A stretch of DNA of 64,000 nucleotides. Origin: Halomicrobium urmianum (lineage in GTDB: Archaea > Halobacteriota > Halobacteria > Halobacteriales > Haloarculaceae). Of the stretch, positions 51,874-59,853 are shown one piece after another (the stretch's first letter is position 1; the number at the start of each line of letters is the position of its first letter). The notes beneath the pieces were generated by a model. That model was given only the letters and a program-made list of their open reading frames with translations, had not been told where the DNA came from and searched no databases. A program made the translations under genes and the position numbers. The stretch spans positions 2,108,001-2,172,000 of the forward strand of contig NZ_CP084090.1 in assembly GCF_020217425.1 (NCBI RefSeq). The letters are read 5' to 3'.

Positions 51874-52290
51874 CTACTCCTCGGCGTGCACGATCGTACT
51901 CACCCGCGCGTTCTCCTTGATCCGTATTCCGGCACCGCCGACCGACAGCGGGACGCGGGGCAGTTCGTCGACGCGCAGCGTCGGGTGCGAGACGCCCCGC
52001 TCCAGCAGTTCCGTCCGGGGCTGGACCGTGACGGCGGCGTCGCCCGTCAGCGACTCGTTGTACTCCAGCAGGTACTGGCCCTCGCTGAGGTGCCACCACT
52101 CGTAGTCGTCGTCGGGGTTCCGCTTCTCGCTGTCGTGGGGCGCGGTCCCGGCGGGTTCGAGTTCGCCGCCCCCGAAGTCGACACGTCCGGGTTCGACCAC
52201 CTCGTACACCTCGGCGACGGTGAGGTCGAACCCCTCGTCCTCTGTCTGGGTCGGTTCGTGGACGACGTCCGTGACGTACTGCTCGTACAT
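51874..52290 (-). CDS. dUTPase/dCTP deaminase-like protein
   Basis: The 138-residue protein has the trimeric dUTPase-like beta fold: EWWHLSEGQYLLEYNESLTG, then TVQPRTELLERGVSHPTLRV resembling the substrate loop, and GGAGIRIKENARVS at the end. It probably acts on deoxynucleotides to keep dUTP low, but catalytic residues are not all identifiable. ATG 52290 is chosen as the first good start after a TATA-poor gap. Its last 14 codons recur downstream. Confidence 0.7.
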   Translation of the reverse strand: MYEQYVTDVVHEPTQTEDEGFDLTVAEVYEVVEPGRVDFGGGELEPAGTAPHDSEKRNPDDDYEWWHLSEGQYLLEYNESLTGDAAVTVQPRTELLERGVSHPTLRVDELPRVPLSVGGAGIRIKENARVSTIVHAEE

Positions 52291-52345
52291 GCGCGGGGCC
52301 ACGGACGGAACGTTGAAAAAGCCGGTCGCCGGGCGCGGGCGGTCG

Positions 52346-53428
52346 CTACTCCCAGGCGAACGCGCCGGCCTCCAGCACCGCCTCGCCGTCGACGAGCAGG
52401 CGACCCTCCTCGCGGAGGTCGGTGATCAGGTCGACGTGGACGGCGCTGTCGTTGCCGGCCTCGCCCCCGGACAGACAGGCGTCGTAGGCCCGGCCCAGTG
52501 CGAGGTGGACGGTGCCCCCCATCTTCTCGTCGAAGAGGATGTTGTCGGTGATCCGGTCGACGCCGCGGTTCGCCCCGACGCCGAGTTCGCCCAGGCGCCG
52601 CGCGCCGTCGTCCGTCTCCAGCACCTCCGCGATGGTCGCCTCGCCCTGTGCGGCCGCGTAGTCGACGACCTCGCCGTCCTCGAAGGTCAGGCGGACGTCC
52701 CGGACCCGCGTGCCGTGGACGGTCATGGGCACGTCGAAGGTCACCTCGCCCGCCGTCGCTTCGGGCGCGGTGAACACCTCGCCGGAGGGGAGGTTGTGGG
52801 AGTCGTAGGCCACGCTCGCGGCGCTGTTGACGGCGGTCCGGTTCTCGATCGCCATCGTCAGATCGGTCCCCGCACCCTCGATGCGGACCTCGCTGCCGTC
52901 GTCGAGGGTCTCCTTCAGCCGGCCCATCTCCTCGGCCAGCGACTCCCAGTCCCGCAGCGTGGCGTCGTAGACGAAGTCGCGGTAGGCCTCGTAGCTCATG
53001 CCGGCCTGCTGGGCCATCGCCCGCGTGGGGTGCTGGGTCGACACCCAGTCCGTGTCCAGGCGGGCCTCGCGGATGGCCTGCCGCGAACGGTTGTACGCCT
53101 GCCGGCGCTCGCTCGGCACGTCGCTGGTCCCGGCGGTGTTGTTCGAGCCCTTCAGGATCAGGACGGAGTCCGCGCGCTCGTACAGTTCGCGCTCGTAGGC
53201 GGGGTCCTCGCCGAAGTCGCCGTCGTGGGCGCGCAGGTACGCCCGGGTGAGCTCGTCGGAGCCGTACGTCGCCAGGAGGTTCGCGCCGCGGTCGCCGAGC
53301 GCCTCGGCGACGGCCACCGCGAGGTCGTGGGCGCCCTCGTCGACGTGGACGACCACGTCGTCGCCCGCCTCGACGCGGGCGCTCCAGTCGACGAGCGTCT
53401 CGGCGTGTTCCCGGATGCGCTGGTCCAT
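52346..53428 (-). CDS. M29-family aminopeptidase
   Basis: The 360-residue protein belongs to the AmpS/PepS type of metallo-aminopeptidases. Metal ligands are likely the Glu residues in LPSGEVFTAPE and LGELGVGANRG and the His/Asp in GTVHLALGRAYDA and SAVHVDLITD, all in the C-terminal half. The length suits the family. It acts in cytoplasmic peptide turnover and is a stand-alone gene. Confidence 0.92.
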   Translation of the reverse strand: MDQRIREHAETLVDWSARVEAGDDVVVHVDEGAHDLAVAVAEALGDRGANLLATYGSDELTRAYLRAHDGDFGEDPAYERELYERADSVLILKGSNNTAGTSDVPSERRQAYNRSRQAIREARLDTDWVSTQHPTRAMAQQAGMSYEAYRDFVYDATLRDWESLAEEMGRLKETLDDGSEVRIEGAGTDLTMAIENRTAVNSAASVAYDSHNLPSGEVFTAPEATAGEVTFDVPMTVHGTRVRDVRLTFEDGEVVDYAAAQGEATIAEVLETDDGARRLGELGVGANRGVDRITDNILFDEKMGGTVHLALGRAYDACLSGGEAGNDSAVHVDLITDLREEGRLLVDGEAVLEAGAFAWE

Positions 53429-53489
53429 ACTTCGACTGTGCCGGCGGGCGACAAAACGGCGGCGACCCGTCGCGCAGGTCGGCGGCTCC

Positions 53490-54473
53490 CTACTCGGCGT
53501 CGACGGCCACCGACTCCCCGCGCTCGGCGCTCTCGTACAGCGCGTCGATGGCCGCCGCGTTGCCGACCGTCTCGGCGCGGTCGACGCGCGGCGTCCGGCC
53601 CGAGTCGACCGCGTCGGCGAAGGCCTCGGCCTGCAGGCGGTAGTGATCCACGGCGTCGAACGTCTCCGTGTGCTCCTCGCCGTCTTTGACCCAGGTCAGC
53701 GACACCGGCTGGTCGGGCTCGGGGCCGAAGGGGTCCGCGGCCTCAACCCGCCCGTCCTCGGTCAGCACGCGGTAGCGCTCGGTGTGGGGCGCGTCGAAGC
53801 TCCCCACGACGTGGGCGGTGGGACCGTCGCCGTACTCCAGGGTGCCGGCGAGGTGGGAGTCGACCCCGGAGTCGTAGCGGTCCACGGCCGTGGCGTATGC
53901 GCGGTCGGGCTCGCCGAGGAAGTTCCGAGCCGCGCTGACGGCGTAGCAGCCCACGTCCATCAGCGCCCCGCCGTCGAGGTCCGGGTCCAGACGGAAGTTG
54001 TCCGTTCGGTCGCCCATCTGGAAGGTGAACGTGGCCTCGACGTGGCGGACCGCGCCCAGTTCCTCCCGGACGATCTCCAGCGCTCGCTCGGTTCGCGGGT
54101 GGAACCTGTACATGAACGCCTCCATCAGCGTCACCCCGCGCTCCTCGCAGTAGTCGAACAGATCGTTGGCCGCTCCCGGGTCGCGGGTCAGCGGCTTCTC
54201 GCAGAGGACGTGCCGGCCCGCGTCGGCGGCCTTCCGGGTCCACTCCGCGTGGAGGGCGTTGGGCAGCGGATTGTAGACGGCGTCGATCCCGTCGTCGGAG
54301 AGCAGCGCCTCGTAGCTCCCGTACGAGCGGTCGATGCCCGTCTCCGCCGCGACATCGTCGGCGCGGTCGGCGTCCCGCGAGGCGATAGCCGCCACGCGGT
54401 GCTCGCTGGCCTGGATCGCCGGGATCACGTAGTCGATGCCGATGTGGGCCGTGCTGAGAACGCCGAAGTCCAT
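53490..54473 (-). CDS. Gfo/Idh/MocA-family oxidoreductase
   Basis: The 327-residue NAD(P)-dependent dehydrogenase has a Rossmann start (MDFGVLSTAHIGIDYVIPAI), the family motif HVLCEKPLTRDPG with the catalytic-site Lys, and the C-terminal sheet domain (MEAFMYRFHPRTERALEIV, DLDGGALMDVGCYAVSAARN). It resembles haloarchaeal sugar dehydrogenases such as D-xylose dehydrogenase, but the substrate is not proven. Confidence 0.92.
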   Translation of the reverse strand: MDFGVLSTAHIGIDYVIPAIQASEHRVAAIASRDADRADDVAAETGIDRSYGSYEALLSDDGIDAVYNPLPNALHAEWTRKAADAGRHVLCEKPLTRDPGAANDLFDYCEERGVTLMEAFMYRFHPRTERALEIVREELGAVRHVEATFTFQMGDRTDNFRLDPDLDGGALMDVGCYAVSAARNFLGEPDRAYATAVDRYDSGVDSHLAGTLEYGDGPTAHVVGSFDAPHTERYRVLTEDGRVEAADPFGPEPDQPVSLTWVKDGEEHTETFDAVDHYRLQAEAFADAVDSGRTPRVDRAETVGNAAAIDALYESAERGESVAVDAE

Positions 54474-54521
54474 GCCGGAGAAGCGGCGCTGCAGCTATTA
54501 AAGCCGCCGCCGGGTCGGCGT

Positions 54522-54630
54522 CCGGCCGAGCGTAGCGAGGCCGGGCTCGGAAGGCGAGTGGAACGAGCCGTTCGGCGTCCTGGCGAGCGAAGCGAGCCAG
54601 GGCTCGCGGGACGAACGCAGTGAGTCCCGC
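54522..54630. repeat. Row of hairpins with 11-nt loops after the exported-protein operon
   Basis: CCGGCC / GGCCGG (54522-54527 with 54539-54544) around GAGCGTAGCGA; CCTGGC / GCCAGG (54579-54584 with 54596-54601) around GAGCGAAGCGA; GCGGGAC / GTCCCGC (54606-54612 with 54624-54630) around GAACGCAGTGA. Degenerate versions lie between and after them (loops GAGTGGAACGA and GAACGCAGTGA). All loops are 11 nt and in the same orientation. Confidence 0.75.
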
Positions 54631-54705
54631 GGCGTCTCTGCGAACGCAGTGAGCGCGGGCTCGGGAGTCGACCAGCGGGAGCCTCCCGACGTCGGGCCGA
54701 TCGCG

Positions 54706-56514
54706 TCAGTTAGACACGCGGTTCCGCAGGTCGAACGCCTCGATGATGCTCTGGTTGCGGTCCAGGTTCGTCTCCAGTTCGACGTGGAGCGTGTCGAGCA
54801 TGGTGTCGACCAGCTCCTGGCGCTCCTCGTCGGAGGTGAACCGCTCGTCGCCGGTGTTCGGATCGGTCGAGGGCAGGCCCTGCTCCAGGGCCCACTCCTG
54901 GTTCGGGTAGGCGGTCCGCATGTTGTACGGCTCGTCGTGCTGGGCGATCCGGACCGCGTACGCCGAGAGGCTCCGCTCCTCGTCGTAGACGACCTCGATG
55001 ATGTCCCGCTGCGGGTGGCCCTTGCCGGGGTTGGGCCGGTGCGGGTTGTTGTAGTGGCCGTTGCGCAGGTCCGACAGGCCCATCAGGCCGACCCACCAGA
55101 TGACGGCGGCGTCGACGTAGTAGGGCACCGCCTGCGTGTTCTTGAACTTCAGGACCTGATACCAGTAGTTGGAGTTCTCGGCGTGCATCCGGACGGTGGC
55201 TTCCATCGGCGCGTTGGCCGTGAAGCCCTCGTCGAGGTCCTCGCCGGTCACCGGGTGCTCGTTGTTCCGGATGGTCTGGAGCAGCGGGTGGTCCTCGTCG
55301 TAGTAGACGTCGTCGCTCAGCAGCGACGAGAACGTCCAGTCCGCGTCCTCGTGGTCCGGCTGGTCGTGGGCCCGGTCGCGCTCGTACTTCTCCTCGGGCT
55401 GGTAGGTCCGCGCGTCCGTGGGCCACTCCTGTTGAATCAGCTGGTCGGGGTCGTTGCCCGCCGTCGCCGGTCCGGCCGTCTGGTCCCACGGGTCGTTCGT
55501 CTTGTGGTACGTCAGCTGCTCCGTCTCGTCGGGCAGCAGCATGAGCCGCGGCAGCAGCTTCGCCGTCGCGTGGTACGGGAAGCCCTCCTCGACGTAGGTC
55601 TGGACGTGATCCAGCGCCTGCGTGCCGAGCTCGCCCATCGTCAGCTCGCCGCTGTTGACCTTGTCCTGGATGGCCTGGACGTCGACGTCGTACATCCCGG
55701 CCTTCGTGCTGTCGTCGACGGACTCCTCGGTGACGTCGATCTCGCCGTCGACGCTGCCCTTGTCGGGCAGGTAATCGAGGAAGTCCCGCGGGACGTGCAT
55801 GTGCGCGTCGTCGGAGTCGAACGTGGGGCACAGCTCCGCCAGCGTCGTGTCGGCGGTGATCTCCGAGGCCGGCAGCACGTCCTCGGGCTCCTTCTCGTTG
55901 CCTGCCTCGACCTCCCAGGGCCAGGCCTCGGGGTCGGTTTCGGTCGGCGGCGGCGTCGACTCGCCGTCGTCGTCACCGATCGACGGGAACGGCGTGGCGG
56001 CGAAGGCGATCCAGTCGACCTCGACCCTCCCGCTCTCGCCCTGCCAGAAGTTCAGGCGCACGTCGTCGACGGCCGATCGGTCGACGCCCATCGCGTCGAT
56101 GTCGACGGCGACCTCCGCGAACTCGGTCGCGATCGGTTCCTCGGTCAGGTCGGCGAGCCGTCCCTCGGTACCGCCGACCTCCACCTGGATGCCGCTCTGC
56201 TCGTCACCGGAGACGCCCCGCATCGACAGCACCAGGTACTGATAGTCGGAGACGTCCTCGTGGACGCGGGTCGCGAAGAAGCCCGACTCGTCGTACGCCA
56301 GGCTGAGGGCGCCGTCCTCGACCTCGGCGCTCTCCAGCGCGGCCGTCGTCCAGTCGCGGTCGAGGCTGTTCTGGTCGCCGGATTCCTCGAAGTCCTGTAC
56401 CACGAGCGGGTCGGGCGACGAGTCTTGGGCGCCAGCCAGCGACGAGCCGGCCACGCCAGCGAGACCGCCCGTCCCGAGCGCGAAGCCGCCCTTGATGATG
56501 GTTCTGCGTCGCAT
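54706..56514 (-). CDS. TAT-exported protein with N-terminal carbohydrate-binding-like module, unknown C-terminal domain
   Basis: The 602-residue protein begins MRRRTIIKGGFALGTGGLAG, a twin-arginine signal. Residues about 35-175 form a beta-sandwich module (LVVQDFEESG, DVSDYQYLVLSMRG, VDRSAVDDVRLNFWQGESGR) homologous to the N-terminal part of its neighbour. The C-terminal 390 residues are unrecognised; they contain DAHMHVPRDFLDYLPDKG, WWVGLMGLSDLRNGHYNNPH and DIIEVVYDEERSLSAYAVRI. It may bind or degrade a polysaccharide, which is inference. It is read 2 bp after the dockerin gene. Confidence 0.75.
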   Translation of the reverse strand: MRRRTIIKGGFALGTGGLAGVAGSSLAGAQDSSPDPLVVQDFEESGDQNSLDRDWTTAALESAEVEDGALSLAYDESGFFATRVHEDVSDYQYLVLSMRGVSGDEQSGIQVEVGGTEGRLADLTEEPIATEFAEVAVDIDAMGVDRSAVDDVRLNFWQGESGRVEVDWIAFAATPFPSIGDDDGESTPPPTETDPEAWPWEVEAGNEKEPEDVLPASEITADTTLAELCPTFDSDDAHMHVPRDFLDYLPDKGSVDGEIDVTEESVDDSTKAGMYDVDVQAIQDKVNSGELTMGELGTQALDHVQTYVEEGFPYHATAKLLPRLMLLPDETEQLTYHKTNDPWDQTAGPATAGNDPDQLIQQEWPTDARTYQPEEKYERDRAHDQPDHEDADWTFSSLLSDDVYYDEDHPLLQTIRNNEHPVTGEDLDEGFTANAPMEATVRMHAENSNYWYQVLKFKNTQAVPYYVDAAVIWWVGLMGLSDLRNGHYNNPHRPNPGKGHPQRDIIEVVYDEERSLSAYAVRIAQHDEPYNMRTAYPNQEWALEQGLPSTDPNTGDERFTSDEERQELVDTMLDTLHVELETNLDRNQSIIEAFDLRNRVSN

Positions 56515-56516
56515 AG

Positions 56517-57284
56517 TTACACCTCCCCGAACAGGTCGACGAGGTCGGCGTAGTCGACGTCGCCGTTGCCGTTGTAGTCGTAGTACTCGACGTTGTCGGT
56601 CATCGCGTCGCTCTCCATGTTGTCGAAGTAGGTGACCACGTCGTCGTAGTCGACCTCGCCGTTGCCGTTGAGGTCCTCGTACTCGCCGTCGCCGTCCGGG
56701 TCGGTCGGGCTTGCGTCGTTCCTGCCGACCGGCGGCGGACCGTCGCCCCCGTCGCCGTCACCGCCGGCGAACCGGACGGCGGCCAGGTCGACCCGGCCGT
56801 TGGCCTCGGGTCCGAAGGTGAGCCAGACGTCGTCGACGGCCGTCCGGTCGACGCCCGCGGCTTCGAGGTCGACGGCGACCGTCGACAGCGAGGTGCCGAC
56901 GTCGTCGCCGGTCAGTTCGGACAGGGCGTCCTCGACGCTGCCGACCTCGAGGCGGACGTCGCCCTCCTCGCCGCCGTCAGCGCCGCGGACGTCCAGTTCC
57001 AGCCGCTGGTACGCAGACACGTCGCGGCCGACGTTGGTCCCGTACCAGCCGCCGCCGTCGTACGACAGGCGCAGCGCGCCGTCGGTGACGGTCGCCTCCT
57101 CGGCCAGGTCGCCGGCGTCGGTCCACTCCCCGAGGTCGTTCTCCCCGGGCCAGCCCGGGTCGCCGTCGAAGTCGTCGACGACCAGCGCCGATTCGCCGGA
57201 CTGTCCGCTCGCCGTCGTCGCGAGAATCGCCGTTCCGGCGACCCCCGTCGATACCCCCTTGATGAATGTGCGGCGTCGTATCAC
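56517..57284 (-). CDS. TAT-exported protein with dockerin-like C-terminus
   Basis: The 255-residue protein starts VIRRRTFIKGVSTGVAG (GTG 57284), a twin-arginine signal, followed by a beta-sandwich module (VDDFDGDPGW, DVSAYQRLELDVRG, VDRTAVDDVWLTFGPEANGR) and a C-terminal pair of calcium-loop repeats, DLNGNGEVDYDDVVTYF and DYNGNGDVDYADLVDLF, the pattern of dockerin type I. Dockerins usually bind cohesins; no cohesin is encoded here. Native expression is doubtful because an insertion sequence lies directly before the start codon. Confidence 0.85.
   Translation of the reverse strand: MIRRRTFIKGVSTGVAGTAILATTASGQSGESALVVDDFDGDPGWPGENDLGEWTDAGDLAEEATVTDGALRLSYDGGGWYGTNVGRDVSAYQRLELDVRGADGGEEGDVRLEVGSVEDALSELTGDDVGTSLSTVAVDLEAAGVDRTAVDDVWLTFGPEANGRVDLAAVRFAGGDGDGGDGPPPVGRNDASPTDPDGDGEYEDLNGNGEVDYDDVVTYFDNMESDAMTDNVEYYDYNGNGDVDYADLVDLFGEV
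57277..57284. repeat. Target-site duplication, left copy
   Basis: CGTATCAC next to the left inverted repeat is identical to the right copy at 57982-57989. It includes the GTG start codon of the dockerin gene (read on the minus strand). Confidence 0.9.
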
Positions 57285-57981
57285 GGTCGTGTTTAGTTAA
57301 GCGTGAAAAGTGAGGCGGGAGAATTTCTTGCTGGTTCATGGCAGAAATCGCCCGCCTCAACGGCAGTAGCGACTGGATAGATTTGGGTTTTGTGGAGCGC
57401 GAGCGGACACCCGAGCCGGCGATGATGCTGGGTATTCGATCGCACGTTGCGGGGCTATCGCTGTCGAATACCGTCGATTTGCTCGAGGACCTGGGTGTCG
57501 ATCGGTCGCGGAAAGCGATCCACGATTGGGTGCAGAAAGCCGATTTACAGCCAGAACTAGGGAAATCGCCGAATCAGATCGCGATCGACGAAACGGTGAT
57601 TCGGATCAACGATCAGCAATTCTGGCTGTACGCCGCCGGTGATCCTGCTAGAAACGAGCTGCTGCACATCCGGCTTTTTTCGACGACGACCACCGCTCTC
57701 ACCGAAATATTTCTCCGCGAACTCCAGCAGAAACACGACATCGAAACAGCCGAATTTCTCGTTGATGGTGCCCAACACCTCCAAACCGCATTGCAACGAG
57801 CAGGCCTCCGATTTCAGATATCTCGCCACGGAAATCGGAATACTATCGAACGGATTTTTCGAGAACTCAAGCGCCGAACCTCGTCGTTCTCGAATTGCTT
57901 CAGCCACGTTGAGCCGGTAACAGCCGAAAATTGGCTCCAGAGTTTCGCTCGCTGGCACAATGCTTCTAACTAAACACGACC
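57285..57981. mobile_element. IS6-type insertion sequence, complete
   Basis: A 697-bp element bounded by a perfect 15-bp terminal inverted repeat (57285-57299 GGTCGTGTTTAGTTA with 57967-57981) and an 8-bp target duplication CGTATCAC (57277-57284 and 57982-57989), as expected for the IS6 family. It has one complete transposase gene and lower GC content than its surroundings. The perfect duplication shows that the insertion is recent. Confidence 0.95.
57338..57973 (+). CDS. IS6-family transposase
   Basis: The 211-residue DDE transposase has the acidic triad in NQIAIDETVIRIND, EFLVDGAQHLQTAL and RNTIERIFRELKRR, the spacing of the IS6 group common in haloarchaea. The frame is intact, so the element may be active. 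It is transcribed away from the dockerin gene. Its 3' end overlaps the right inverted repeat. Confidence 0.95.
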   Translation: MAEIARLNGSSDWIDLGFVERERTPEPAMMLGIRSHVAGLSLSNTVDLLEDLGVDRSRKAIHDWVQKADLQPELGKSPNQIAIDETVIRINDQQFWLYAAGDPARNELLHIRLFSTTTTALTEIFLRELQQKHDIETAEFLVDGAQHLQTALQRAGLRFQISRHGNRNTIERIFRELKRRTSSFSNCFSHVEPVTAENWLQSFARWHNASN

Positions 57982-57989
57982 CGTATCAC
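57982..57989. repeat. Target-site duplication, right copy
   Basis: CGTATCAC, identical to the left copy. On the minus strand it follows GAGGGGGAGACA, the original ribosome-binding region of the dockerin gene. Confidence 0.9.
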
Positions 57990-57994
57990 TGTCT

Positions 57995-58057
57995 CCCCCT
58001 CGTCAGTTCACATTTGGAACAAAGACGATAAATTTTGCTATGAGATGCGATATATAA
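57995..58057 (-). promoter_or_regulatory. Orphaned promoter and ribosome-binding site of the dockerin operon
   Basis: On the minus strand TTATATA (58057-58051) is a good TATA box, and GAGGGGG (58001-57995) lies 5 nt before the GTG retained in the right duplication. Removing the insertion sequence joins these elements to the start codon at 57284, so they are the native control region, now about 700 bp away. Confidence 0.8.
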
Positions 58058-58148
58058 CGGCGTTCGTCAGGGGAACAGCGGGCTCGGTGAGTATCGGAAC
58101 ACGCCCGCAGTCGACGGTCGAACCGGAAGCCAGCGGCGACAGTCCGCG

Positions 58149-58472
58149 TCAGTTCGGCTGCGTTCGGCCCGTCGGCCCGTCCATCCGCGGCCGGCCGCCG
58201 GGCAGCTCCGCGACGCACTGCTTGCAGAAGCGGTACCCCGACTCGTTGGACGTCCCGCACTCGGGGCAGCGGCAGACTCCCGCCTCGTCGTCGCCGACCT
58301 CGGTGCGGGCCTCGCCGTCGCCCAGATCGGTGCGGGCCTCGCCGTCGGCGTCGTCCTCCGCCTCGCCGACCGCCGCCGGATCGCCGCGCATCCGGTAGGC
58401 GTACAGCAGGGTCAGCAGGTGTGCACCGAGGAGCACCGCGATAGCGGTGTACACCCACTCGTTCCCCAACAT
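58149..58472 (-). CDS. Small membrane protein with zinc ribbon (DUF7577-like)
   Basis: The 107-residue protein has one N-terminal transmembrane helix (WVYTAIAVLLGAHLLTLLYA), an acidic linker with a repeated GEART(D/E) unit, and a zinc ribbon CRCPECGTSNESGYRFCKQC. The role is unknown; similar small zinc-ribbon membrane proteins are frequent in haloarchaea. Divergent from the gene at 58547. Confidence 0.75.
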   Translation of the reverse strand: MLGNEWVYTAIAVLLGAHLLTLLYAYRMRGDPAAVGEAEDDADGEARTDLGDGEARTEVGDDEAGVCRCPECGTSNESGYRFCKQCVAELPGGRPRMDGPTGRTQPN

Positions 58473-58546
58473 GTCTAATGATAGGCATAGTCGTCACTTC
58501 AGCGTTGCGTCCAGATACTTTAGGGCGATGACGGGCCAGGCCCGCC

Positions 58547-59110
58547 ATGGCTCACCGCGCCCTCGTCGCCTATCGCCGACTGCCGGACGCGTACGCGCTG
58601 CACTACGCTCACTGGGGGACGGGACTGGCCGACGCAATCGGCCCCGACGCGCCCTTCGGCGGGGTCCGCGAGTTGGCTGACCCGGCCCGCGGCGTCGCCG
58701 AGCGCCTCGGTCTCGACGCGTCCGGCGGGTACGATCCGCCACCGACGCGGGTCGATCCCCGGCCGCTGCGCCGCCGGGCGACGCCCGAGGCCGTCCTCTC
58801 CGCTGTCGATCCGAGCGTCGAGTCGCTGGTGGTCGTCGACCGCGACTACCGGGCACAGACGTACGTCGTCTGCCCGGTCGGGTTCGGGCCGGCGGACGCG
58901 CCCGGCGACCCCGGCATCGTTCTCGCCCACCCCGACGGGGACCCGGCGGCCCTCCGCGAGCTGGTCGTCGAGACGCGGTCGGCGCTGGACGCGGCGGTCG
59001 CCCGCGTCGCCCTGACGCCGGACGCGGCGCGGGCGGCGTTCCGACGTGCGCTGGCCGCGCGTGCGACGGTGTATCCGGCTGACGACGCGTCCTTTTTACG
59101 CGCCGACTGA
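58547..59110 (+). CDS. Conserved haloarchaeal protein (DUF6735-like)
   Basis: The 187-residue soluble protein starts MAHRALVAYRRLPDAYALHY and contains AHWGTGLADAIGPDAPFGGV and SLVVVDRDYRAQTYVVCPVG. It is rich in Ala and Arg at the C-terminus. I know it only as a haloarchaeal family without assigned function. It is 12 bp upstream of nucS and probably co-transcribed. Confidence 0.7.
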   Translation: MAHRALVAYRRLPDAYALHYAHWGTGLADAIGPDAPFGGVRELADPARGVAERLGLDASGGYDPPPTRVDPRPLRRRATPEAVLSAVDPSVESLVVVDRDYRAQTYVVCPVGFGPADAPGDPGIVLAHPDGDPAALRELVVETRSALDAAVARVALTPDAARAAFRRALAARATVYPADDASFLRAD

Positions 59111-59122
59111 CTACACAACCGC

Positions 59123-59851
59123 GTGACGACCGTCGAGCGCGACCCGCAGTCGCTGTCGGACCCGACTCCCGACGAGGCCCGGTCCCTGATCGAGCGCGGC
59201 CTGGACGCAGACGCCCTCGTGACCGTCTTCGGCCGCTGTACCGTCGAGTACGAGGGCCGAGCGGCCAGCACGCTCGGGCCGGGCGACCGCCACGTCATGC
59301 TCAAACCCGACGGGGCCGCCCTGGTCCACACCGACGAGGGCCAGCAGCCGGTCAACTGGCAGCCGCCGGGCTGCGAGCACGCCGTCGACGTCGCGGACGG
59401 CGAACTGATCGTCGAGAGCGACCGCGAGTCACCCGACGAGCACCTCTTCGTGACCTTCGAGCGGGTGGCCCACGCAGCCGCCTTCGACGTGGTCGACCCC
59501 GAGGACCTCGCGCTGACCGGGACCGAGGAGGATCTCCGACAGCGCATCCTCGACGAACCGGCGCTCGTCGAACCGGGGTTCGCACCGCTGTCGACCGAGC
59601 GAGGAACGCCCGCCGGCGCGGTCGACATCTACGGCGAGGACGCCGACGGCCGGACCGTGGTGGTCGAGCTGAAGCGACGACGGGTCGGCCCCGACGCGGT
59701 CGGCCAGCTCGGCCGGTACGTCGACGCCCTCGAGCGCGACCTCCACGACGACGCCGAGGTACGGGGGATTCTGGTGGCACCCTCAGTCACCGACCGGGCG
59801 CGCGACCTGCTCGCGGAGCGCGGGCTGGAGTTCGTCTCGCTGGAGCCCTGA
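59123..59851 (+). CDS. nucS: Mismatch endonuclease NucS (EndoMS)
   Basis: The 242-residue protein has the N-terminal DNA-binding half (ADALVTVFGRCTVEYEGRAA, HVMLKPDGAALVHTDEGQQP) and the C-terminal nuclease with GAVDIYGEDADGRTVVVELK followed by AVGQLGRYVDAL, that is, the D-x(n)-ExK and QLxRY motifs of the PD-(D/E)XK family. NucS cuts mismatched duplexes on both strands with PCNA. GTG 59123 is the likely start. Confidence 0.94.
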   Translation: MTTVERDPQSLSDPTPDEARSLIERGLDADALVTVFGRCTVEYEGRAASTLGPGDRHVMLKPDGAALVHTDEGQQPVNWQPPGCEHAVDVADGELIVESDRESPDEHLFVTFERVAHAAAFDVVDPEDLALTGTEEDLRQRILDEPALVEPGFAPLSTERGTPAGAVDIYGEDADGRTVVVELKRRRVGPDAVGQLGRYVDALERDLHDDAEVRGILVAPSVTDRARDLLAERGLEFVSLEP

Positions 59852-59853
59852 GG

